A DNA stretch of 64,000 nt, taken from assembly GCA_032622095.1 (NCBI GenBank), contig CP136069.1, positions 70,515,319 to 70,579,318 on the forward strand, written 5' to 3'. The position numbers and the translations under genes were made by a program. Below the pieces are notes generated by a model. It was not told the DNA's origin, did not search any database, and saw only the letters and a program-made list of their open reading frames with translations. Positions 12,066 through 21,564 of the stretch are shown one piece after another; position 1 is the stretch's first letter; each line of letters begins with the position of its first letter. This stretch comes from Siphonodentalium dalli. Taxonomy: Eukaryota > Mollusca > Scaphopoda > Gadilida > Siphonodentaliidae.

Positions 12066-12141
12066 TGATATAAGGTACTTAAAATTTCTGGTCGCCATTT
12101 ATTCCCTATTTTTTTATTTATTTCTCAAAGAGCTCTAGATA

Positions 12142-12160
12142 CCCCCCCCCCCCCCCCCCC
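12142..12160. repeat. Poly-C run
   Basis: This is a homopolymer of 19 C, a likely site of length error in any assembly. Confidence 0.95.
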
Positions 12161-12489
12161 ACCAAAGCGGATTTGAATATGTTGATCCCCCGATTCTGCA
12201 GACAAAATTACACCAGAGACTACATATTATATCTCTTCCATTGTTTTATCGCTTATATAATAACTATGAATTGCCATGAGTTACTGTACCATTGATTCTG
12301 ACCAAGAATCACACAGAACCTCCTACAACGAAATTGCGGTAAACTTGGCAGGTAAATCTGTTAGCATGTGGATGTACGGGGTCCACAACATTTGATTGTT
12401 TCATATTTGTCTACACCCTTTTTAATGAATTCGTCGGGTGATTTTTACCATTTGGTCTGTGACCAATGATCATAGTGGAGATACTATAA

Positions 12490-13070
12490 AGAAAAAAATA
12501 AACATAGCGTACGGCAGTGCAAATGGAACTATTTTTTCGGTTTGTGGTTGGGTACTTTAAATCAACCCCATCTTAAATGAAACTGCCACGGAACTTCGTT
12601 TCTAAAACGATGTTATTATGACCAGCGAAAGCCGGATAACTATTGAGGAAAAACCAGCTTTGTATTCGATAGTATGTGCAAATAAAAGGAAAATAAAAAA
12701 ACCCTTCTGAAATTAAACCGACAGGGAATTTCGTTTCAGAAATTGTGTATTATTTGAAATCGATAGTGCAAATGGAAGTAATTTTGGGGGTATTTGGGGT
12801 ACTTTGAAAAAAACCCTTCTGAAATGAAAACGCCGGGAAATTGCGTTTCAGAAATTGTGTATTATTGATCAGTGATTGCTGGAGCACCATCAATATAAAA
12901 TCACCTCCGTACTCAGAAGTGCAAATAAAAGTAATTGTTTTTGTGGTTTTGTCTGGTCTCTGGCCCATAAACGCCAGGAATGCGGAACTTAACAAATCGG
13001 ATTTCTTTGAACGTTCACGGGGTGTAACAAATGGGACATCAAACATTTCGTACGCGATTGTGCAAATATA
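12490..13070. repeat. Degenerate tandem repeat upstream of the receptor gene
   Basis: Units with the phrases gtgcaaatggaagtaatttt, acccttctgaaatgaaa and tttcagaaattgtgtatta recur about three to four times with variable 90-170 bp spacing. The array ends about 315 bases before the chosen receptor start codon. It may therefore overlap the promoter. Confidence 0.6.
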
Positions 13071-13384
13071 ACCCAGCAGGCTCTCAGATTATACACTCTT
13101 TACATATAACATAAATTATGCTATCATGTTACGTTAGCGCCGTGAAAATCATAGCTGCATAATGCTTGATCTCTTCAAACCATCAGATAATGAGCGGTAT
13201 AGGAACATGCAGAATGTTTCGAGCAGTCATTGCATCTAGTTTCAATGTATCTAAATGTTCGATACCGGAATCCACGAACGATTACGGTAGTTGTATGCAT
13301 GTAGTAAATAGCTCTGTCCATTTAATTGAACATTACTGTGTTCTATTGATGTACTTCATCGTGGCAAGGAAACGTACACAATCA

Positions 13385-14614
13385 ATGACACTCGATTTGG
13401 GATTTATGTGCGCATTATTGTGCCAATTCTTGTTCCTGTTCTCAACGACTATATCCGGCAGTATGGCAGAGCATTTTTTTGCGAAGGACACACAGGCAAG
13501 AATGAACTCCAGCGACCCCATGAACATGACCGTAGCAGAAACGCGATTGGTCAACTCGCTCTTGGCTGAATATAACAGACATGTTGAGCCACCAATCGGC
13601 ACAGAGCCCGCGTTTATATTTCACGGCATTGGAAACGTTTTGGGAATATTGTCCACTTCACAAATCGTGACGGTGTTTTCTGGCTTGATATTCATCTATC
13701 CAGATCTCAGATTTAGATGGGACAGCGAACAACATGCTGGTGTGAGCCGGATTACTGTGGCTTGCGACAAGATATGGCTTCCACCGTTTGTTCACATCGG
13801 AGACACTACAGTGAGAAAATTGGCATTTGATGGCATGACGTGTGCAGTACGGTCTGACGGATACGTTTTCTGGACTGTAGCTGATGTCTTCTCATTTCCA
13901 TGCAAAATCGATGCTTCTCGATATCCCTTCGACAACCAAACATGCGAGCTAATGTTCCTATATTCTACAATGGCGAATTCTCATGTGAATTTCACTTGCT
14001 ACGAGAGCACAAATGAGATGAAAAACGAGACAGTTCCAAACTCAGAATGGGACGTGACAGGTTCCGAGTGCACCACCGATGCATCTGAGTTGATCATTAC
14101 ACTTAAATTTAAAAGAAAACCCTTATTCCATATTATAAACCTTCTCCTTCCAGTTGTGTGTCTCAGTTTTATGAATAGTTTCACATTTCTGTTACCCGTC
14201 GAAGCCGGTGAACGAATTTCATTCTGTGTTACGGTTTTCTTGGCTTTCACCGTGTTTATCAGCTTCATCAGTGCGATTGTGCCAACATGTTCGGACCATG
14301 TTCCGTATCTGTCTTACGTTCTTGCCTCCCTAGGGTTCACCAGTCTAATCACTGTGTTCATCAACGTCGTACTGGTTAGATCCCACCACCGTTGGAATAC
14401 GTCGCACAAGATGACATCGCCTTTAATTGGCAAGGTTAATTTTTCAACCGACCAATCGCTATCCTCAAATGGTTGTCATGACAATGAGCAAGAAGCGGAA
14501 ATTGCGGAGCCTCCATCTCCAAGAGGATTATCCATTGACGTCATTTGTTTCGTTGTGTCTATTGGTGTCTCAATTCTGACCTTTGTGGTGTACGTTATTG
14601 CATTATGTATTTAG
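13385..14614 (+). CDS. Divergent nicotinic-type Cys-loop receptor subunit, intronless
   Basis: This is a pentameric ligand-gated ion channel subunit of the plasma membrane, 409 residues from Met at 13385. That start is chosen because residues 1-25 form a clean signal peptide; the frame is open further upstream (ATG at 13190, 474 residues). Cys-loop C173-C187 (CKIDASRYPFDNQTC) follows the nicotinic FWTV/FPC pattern. Membrane segments lie at about 248-270 (M1), 278-299 (M2), 307-331 (M3) and 383-407 (M4). M2 begins GERISFC, with Glu at -1' and Leu at 9', and lacks the anion-type Pro-Ala-Arg, so a cation channel is expected. Oddities: no Cys-Cys pair in loop C (SEWDVTGSECTTD), no Trp in the loop B position (YSTMANSHV), and an M3-M4 loop of only about 50 residues. 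It is therefore non-alpha-like and may not bind acetylcholine alone. No intron is needed; retroposition is possible. AATAAA occurs at 15243. Confidence 0.9.
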   Translation: MTLDLGFMCALLCQFLFLFSTTISGSMAEHFFAKDTQARMNSSDPMNMTVAETRLVNSLLAEYNRHVEPPIGTEPAFIFHGIGNVLGILSTSQIVTVFSGLIFIYPDLRFRWDSEQHAGVSRITVACDKIWLPPFVHIGDTTVRKLAFDGMTCAVRSDGYVFWTVADVFSFPCKIDASRYPFDNQTCELMFLYSTMANSHVNFTCYESTNEMKNETVPNSEWDVTGSECTTDASELIITLKFKRKPLFHIINLLLPVVCLSFMNSFTFLLPVEAGERISFCVTVFLAFTVFISFISAIVPTCSDHVPYLSYVLASLGFTSLITVFINVVLVRSHHRWNTSHKMTSPLIGKVNFSTDQSLSSNGCHDNEQEAEIAEPPSPRGLSIDVICFVVSIGVSILTFVVYVIALCI

Positions 14615-14871
14615 AGATGGATTCACTGTTCCAATACAACAACCAGTACAATATCTAGGTTGGATTCGTCTCTGAAGAAGTTCTTAATCTACTTTATATA
14701 CCCGGATTCGAGAAATCTCAGTTCATATGTAGTTGTTTTGGGAGCTAACACATTATAAACAATAACGTTCAGGTTCAAATTAATGGTATTTGACAGTACA
14801 TTTAATCGTATAGTTGCGTTTAATACAACTCGTACCGCCCAATTTACTGAGGTATGTTATTAACAAACTGC

Positions 14872-15128
14872 TTAACCTTCTATGACTGGAGCTTCCTGAA
14901 ACTCTGTGTCAATGCATTATCATATATATGCGTGTCGACCATAATACAAGATAATATACAAGATATACAAGATAATGTACTGGCCTAACAATTTACCATG
15001 ACATTGTAAGCCAGTGCATTCTCTTATATATGCGAGGCTCCCTGTGGGAGACTCGGATATGTAAGAGAATGCTCTGGCACAGGATCTTTAGTGCTGCACC
15101 AGCGCAGCTCCCGTCATGACAGGGTTAA
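14872..15128. mobile_element. TTAA-flanked MITE, degenerate copy
   Basis: TTAA occurs at both ends (14872 and 15125). The inner ends correspond: ttaaccttctatgactggag on the left and the complement of ctcccgtcatgacagggtta on the right. Inside is the family hairpin (cagtgcattctcttatatat, then its complement). TTAA target duplications and CCYT-type ends suggest a piggyBac-derived element without transposase. Confidence 0.75.
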
Positions 15129-16989
15129 GTACAACATTTTATTGTGCCTGTTCTCCAATTGAAGACTCATTCCGAACTAGCACGGTGAAAACATTCGTAC
15201 CAAGGACATATCCTGACTTGTTCAATAAATCATTTCCTTATTAATAAAGCAATGAGCCACAAAATACAAGCAGCAAATTAGCATTTTGAAGACGATATCA
15301 TAGACGTTTCACGGCATCTTCCTATTTTATAATGAAAATACGATGACGTGCCTAAGCCTCAGCCCCATAGCCTTCTCATGTACAGTGTGCTCGCAAAATA
15401 AAAATGGTCAACTCGGAATTAAAATGCCAACACTCGATCATGCGTTTACAACAAACGTGGGTAAACATACCATACTTTTGATAGCAACATGGCGTCTTCA
15501 ATTGAGCACCACTACACTATGTTGGTCTCTGCTCTCAGAAACGCATACCCATTGATTTGTTTTGTTTATTCGGCTCTAATTACCCCCTCTGACAACCATT
15601 TAGTTCAAAATAATTTGTTTCTAAATTTATATTAGATATAATTTACGATTGAAATTTGAGTTGACGGATGTTCCGGAAGATTCCTTGTCAAGTTCTGTAA
15701 CTGCACATGAGTATGTTCCTAAACGAGTTACGGAACTTCTCCAAAGTTACGTGATCAGCACATGTCACATGACCGGTATCTCAGTGCAGAAGTGCGAGGT
15801 GCAAATAAAACAGTTATTATACACGGGAGGTTAATTAAAAACATTTATATTAATGAAATGTAGTAGTAGTAGGTCTTCAGTTGCGATTTTGTAAGATTTG
15901 TATGTATTCTTGAACAAAACTCATATGACATGTGTTTACACCCGACAATCACTAGCGTGAATTATGTAAATTTGCGGTAATTTATTCACACATTTGGGAG
16001 TTATAAATGTTCCAAGAATACGTCACAAAAGTTTCTACCCATAAATATATTTTTTATGTCACTTATGAGACCTTTAAGGCGATATGACCTAACGCGAAAT
16101 GAGTGGTGGCGAGAAACAAGATGGCGGCGCCCGTAATTGCAGAAATTTGATAAAATGGAGACACTATCCGGCTTTCAGTTGGCTGAAACTTCGTTGTGCC
16201 AAATCTAATCGCGTTAATTTTTGGACATCTAAAACAGTTGTAATATGAGTTTTATGAAACACTAAATTATTAGTCATACAATTGAGTATTTATCGAAATA
16301 TAAAAAATAAAGTGCATCACAGCGACCACGGTAGAACGCGAGATTACGTCGTGTCGGAATACCGGCCAATCGGGTATATATGCAATTACGTTCTGGCCTG
16401 AATACCGGCCAGTCGGGTTCAAAGGGTTAAGGCCATGCACAAAATCATTACATTAAGAAGGAATCGCCACCACAAACACATGAACAGATTAAACGGCATC
16501 AAACTGAAATAAAATAACCGTTATGTCCGAGCGTTTAATGACACTAGCGCTGTGAGAAACCAACGTCTATGCACGTTTCTTTGCCAAGGCAATAACAATT
16601 TAATGACGTACCTCATATAATTTAATTAAAGTTACTGTATCAAGTGATTTACCATGACCTTACTGGTTCAGATAATTTACCTCCTACACTACTAACACTT
16701 AATATTAGTAATATACTAGTGATTACTTGATTGATTTTAAAAGAAAACATTTATATTGGATTGTAAATATTCAATGTTGCCGAACAGCATCAGTGAATGC
16801 ATCGATTCACTCAGTAACCCTGTTACTGCTACATCCCCCTGTTCTCACATATTGTTTCATATATACATGGTTAGAATTTTCATCTAATTCATATCTCAGA
16901 CATCCATGTTGTATTTCATCGACATTATGACATGATCTATACTCCATTATCGTTATTGGTAGGTTCGCCCGCATGTGCACCTGTTTGAT
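15129..16989. other. Noncoding stretch downstream of the receptor gene
   Basis: No gene is recognised. An 18-base phrase (gaataccggccaatcggg, one variant) is repeated at about 16356 and 16401 next to aaagggttaa, possibly the right end of another TTAA element. The open stretch at 15649-15834 has no recognisable domain. Confidence 0.35.
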
Positions 16990-17217
16990 TCATGAAACCC
17001 CTGTCACACTCCGCTGCGATCAGGCCGGCGCTTGCATTGCGCTGAAAAATTATCAAAGCGCCAAGCTAAACGCATTAAGGTATCCAAGAACCGATTGGTG
17101 ACGCAGTTGACACTGGCTGGGACGGGAGAGGCTCCATGTGATCGCCCCTGAGTGCCAGAGCGCCGCGCTTGTTTTGTGCATGCACAAAACAAGCGCAGAG
17201 GTTCGGCGTTCTGACCA
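16990..17217 (-). repeat. Dispersed repeat with a 32 bp perfect palindrome
   Basis: This copy corresponds to 50925-51130, and its end (cacactccgctgcgatcagg) recurs at 57504. Bases 17165-17196 are a perfect 32 bp palindrome centred on gtgcatgcac. The minus frame in both long copies keeps similar residues (QARRSGT, CVTNRFL). At this similarity that could simply reflect DNA identity. Confidence 0.7.
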
Positions 17218-19063
17218 GGGGCCTATAGTGCCTATACTATAGAATACAATTGTTGTAATAGCAGGCTTATTTGAGCCGTACATAAGGTGTCGAGTACTAT
17301 AGATCACTGTAATCTAACAGCGAACGCGATTTCTTGTAAATCACAAAAAGACGGCAAATCGAGTACTATCGACCATGCACCGTTCGTTAAACGCACATCT
17401 AAACATTTGTGATTTTGTCAAGGGAAATTACTCTAATGATATATGCGAATGATATGGCAATGCCTATTTGTGTCAGTTGGTGAGTGATTTAGTTGATGAA
17501 TAAAGGTACATTATTTGTGAATATTTCCCGATACTTATTTTGACCACAATTGCGCACGGTGAAAAGTAATTCCTTCGGTGTCATGCGGAATACTTACCAT
17601 TTTCAGATGTTTTATGTTACATGTTTATTAACGGGTTGTCGAAAAAGGTCGGCAAACACACATCGGTTGCCCTTCAAATGGCCACATCAACTTTATATAG
17701 CAATATTACCAAGGGTGGAACCTGATTTGTCTAGCTATAGCTTTGGGCAGGTGCAGCGGCTGAAATATTAGAAGTTGGAACATCTAGACCTTAATAGTTG
17801 ACAAGTTTGAGGTACCATGCAGATGGAAAAATTCAACCCATGATGGGGTGCGATGGACTTGGTATTTTCGAACTGTGTCAAGGATGGGTGTTCATTTGGA
17901 AACTCCAATGTGGACCAACACTCCCTCGTCCAGGGTCTCCGGGGACATCCAACCTCGATTTTAAAACATATATATATATATAGCATCATCTACTTAAACT
18001 ATACCTAATTATCTGTACCTTCCATTTATACCCAACTAAGCGGATGATTTTAGGTAAACATGTGACATTTGGTTTATAACCAACCCGCACTACTACTACA
18101 TTGGTAAGTTAAGGATCAGGGGACCCCGATTTTTTCTAAGAATTCACTCATGGAACATTCTGTGCAGCACTATTGGCCAAATTAAATTGTTTAGACCACA
18201 ATGTGACCGCAAACGTCTTGAGCACACAAATGCCATGCGGTTCAAATAGGCTACATAATGTCATGGTAAATATTTGGGGTCTACTGATTCTTAACGCAAC
18301 TTAGCCTGAAATTATCAGTGACTGTTTCAACACGAAATGCCATCACCCCCGATTCACCGCGTATCCATGTACCTTCGCACAAAGATCGTTTATATATACG
18401 TTTTGAGCCCAAGCCCGACAATTTACTGTAGCTCTTTATTTCCATTCATAACTAAAATCTAGGCCGCTGATATGGCTATCTCCTTTCAACTCCATTGAGC
18501 GTAAACCATCTCAATGGGTTAACAATTGAGATTCGGTGACCGCATTACATGTACCCAGCTAATCGCAGTCACCATTATCCGCACGGACAATTGTCGTGAT
18601 CACGGTGTGAAAAATCAATAATGTAGCCTATGCGGTTGTAATCTAATAATGATTTTTTACAAAAATGGTATTATTTCTGTACTATAGAACCCACTTAGCC
18701 AGCACTTTATCATTCCGTATTGTGATTTTTTACATATTACAAAGCTGTAGCGTTCGAGTACTATGAACACATGCAAAGATGAAACTTTCAGGCCCCCTTT
18801 TCTCACTAAATGCAAAGATTTTCAGGTCAAGTGAATCCCGGTATATAGATGGTTCGCCAAAAAAGATCATATAAGTCATTACATGTCAATATATTTGGCA
18901 TATAAAGAGTTTTGGGCATATGTTGAGTTTCAATCTACAATGAAAGAAATACACTGATAGAAATACAGTCGAATACTATAGAACACAAAATATGTATTTC
19001 AAAATTAGTAAATCCCAAATTAACGCTGATATTACAAAAATTGTATTCTATAGTATAGGCCCC
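17218..19063. mobile_element. 1.85 kb nonautonomous TIR element, copy 1
   Basis: The left end ggggcctatagtgcctatac continues into tatagaatacaatt. The right end, read on the other strand, is ggggcctatactatagaata followed by caattttt. The left end has a 9-base duplication (gtgcctata). The word GTACTATAG or variants recurs inside at about 17293, 17364, 18677, 18754 and 18972. There is no transposase ORF. The second copy is at 42319-44387. Confidence 0.75.
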
Positions 19064-20399
19064 AGGAGCGATTAAGCCTGGACGTCTTATCCCATCGGCG
19101 ATCGGAGGTCAAACATTAAAAATGAGTGACATCTTGCGGATGCGGGAGGAATATATAGGAAATAATAAAATAGACACTGGGCCCTGATTGGTCAATATAT
19201 AGCCTTGTGTGTTTTTTGCATAACAAAATCATCACACCTCTTCCCTATGATTTTCCACAGGTAAAACAGCCATTGGCACAAGAATTAACCCTTTGTAGTA
19301 AAGTTTGAATGTTGTGGTGTGGTCTAAAAATATGACATTACTTTTTTAGTGCGGTTCTGACACTATTGCTAAAAGATTTAAAGGCGAATTCCCTGCGAGA
19401 CGCACGTGATTCTTTGCACACAAATTTTTCGCAAATGTCAATCTTTCAGATTTAAAGACACAATTGGACCTAGGATTTATATTGTGAACAGTATACGCTA
19501 CGCCTATGGAAAACATTTACACTAGTGTAACCTATATGAGTCAATATCAATTTCGGTCAAAATTTATGTCCTCGGTGGATTATGAGTGCATAATGCAACG
19601 TGCGGATCCCAACTATTGTTCCCAGTGTGCATCTCCATCACTGTCATAACATGCATACACAAATAAGCGTGATGTTCGGGTATATATGTATGTAATGGGC
19701 TCATTAATGGCCAAATTTGACCAAAATGGCCTGTCCCCAGGAAAATTTTACAGGCTAAAATCGAAATTTCGATATATTAACTACATGCCACCGAGAAAAT
19801 CCTCTGGCATATCATTAGTTTAGTTCTTGATATGAACTACTGTCACATATACACCACCCAAGATTGAACTTAACTAAGTGAAAATTGGTCAGAAACTTTG
19901 TACCTCAGCATTTTGTCTCTCATGTAACGAAGTGCTATTTACTTGACATAATGACGTATCCCTGATATTTATAATCTCCGTATTTTGTGCTCCGTGACGC
20001 TGTGTATGTCACAATATCGGAAACGCATGTCGTCTGAATCAAAAAACAACTTGCGATAACACAATTATATAATAGGTAGGTTGACCCCCTCGCGTACTTT
20101 TCAAAGTCGTCTTTTAAATAACGCATGTTTGTTCGCTATAACATATGTATAATTATATTTCAAATAAATGTTTCCGAAGCCACTGTGGTGTATTTTATAC
20201 TTCCATATTTTCGCCATACTGCAGGGAGAACTCATTGAATGCCGTGACCAGAATGGTCTGTACATCTCTACTGTAACGTTCTCTGCTGTAGCAGGCCAAA
20301 ACGTTACAGGAGAGACCAATACTGTAACGAAAGAGGAAGGCTGCTGTTTACAGAGGCTGTTTGTGCGTGAATACACGCAACACCAAGCTGAAATATCTA
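19064..20399. other. Noncoding stretch
   Basis: No firm gene is visible. The frame at 20168-20527 opens with a signal-peptide-like stretch (WCILYFHIFAILQG), but it has no domain and includes inverted ctgtaacgtt/aacgttacag words, so I leave it uncalled. About 37 bases near 19528 recur inverted near 25575, marking an old dispersed repeat. Confidence 0.35.
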
Positions 20400-21500
20400 G
20401 AGGGTGTAACTGGGGTCTTGTTCTTCTTTCAGATTACAAAATGTGTTTGATTTGGAAAATATTATCATTTTCGTGCGTCGATGTTTTGAATTTTCGTTAC
20501 ATGAAAGATATGTTTATGTTACATTAAAGATGTTCTTATGTGGTAAGTCAATTTTGCATTTCATGTGATTGTTATGAAACCATGATAGCCGGGAGAAAAC
20601 ATCAATTATAACGAGACTGTTACTTTTTATTAGTTATTCCTTCGGTTGCAACATGATTCCGTGTACGATCTAACTCAAATCGAGTGGCCGTTACAGTAAA
20701 TACAACAATTGTTATCCAGAGGACATGCCTGTGGCATTTAATAATTTTTCTCTTTTCTTTGCCGCGGAAATATATCACACGATATACATAATATTTAATT
20801 GGTTATGTTTGTCTTTCAACTCGAACTATTTTTCTGGTTTGGATAATAGTAACCTTTCTAGTGTTAAATTTGGGGAATTAGTGTTACACGACGGATATAT
20901 GTATGTTATAGTAAGGATATTGATACGTTGTGAGTTGATTATGCGTTAGGGGTGCGTCTTTTAAACAATATGGTAATGGGGTAAAATGTATTATAATGAG
21001 TTCGCTAAGTTATAATAATCACGCGTGCCAATTCCTTCACGATATCATGTACGCTCTTCTGAAAGCATGTGTCCGTTACATTAAATACATCCAATGCCAT
21101 GTGTACGATCTGCCTGAGTTTCCTGATGCCTTAAAGTTTCCAGTGTGCCGGGAAATATATCACATGATGTGCCAATGATTGAGCAATACTTTATTTATCA
21201 TTCACCAAGCAATAGTTCTCTGATTTTAAAAATATTATGTTTTCTAGCGTTGAGGTTTTGGCTTTATTGTTACACGAAATATATTGTTGTTAGGTTAAGT
21301 ATGTTCGTGTATGTTATGTCGATATTTTGTTTCAGGGAAGGCTTCCAAACTACGACAATAGGAAGTAAATATATATTATAATGCTTTTCGTTAGTTATAT
21401 TAGTCGTGTGTGTTCATTGTGTGCACGATCGAACACAACTTGAGTGGTTGTTACAGAAATACAGCCAGTGTTATTGGAAGGACTTGTTCTTGTAAAGTGT
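20400..21500 (+). repeat. Ancient tandem triplication, about 380 bp unit
   Basis: Three diverged copies can be aligned through matching landmarks. The first is an AAAATATTAT and GTTACA block at about 20448, 20837 and 21220. The second is a TTATAATG...ACGAT block ending near 20670, 21050 and 21430. The third is a gaaatatatcacacgat block at 20767 and 21151. The array ends just before the repetitive ORF. Confidence 0.6.
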
Positions 21501-21564
21501 TAAAACATATTGTCCCATATAGAAATGAATTGTGTCACGAACATTGAAAACAGTTAGCGGAACT

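Noticed and set aside
13190-13384. Upstream ATG at 13190 as receptor start
   Set aside because: It would place an extra 65 residues before a clear signal peptide at 13385; more likely 5' untranslated sequence, though not excluded.
16990-17200. Minus-strand frame conserved between 17004-17192 and 50930-51229
   Set aside because: Residue similarity is no more than expected from the DNA similarity of the two repeat copies, and no start or stop is shared.
20168-20527. Frame with a signal-peptide-like start
   Set aside because: No downstream domain, inverted repeats run through it, and its 3' part belongs to the tandem triplication.
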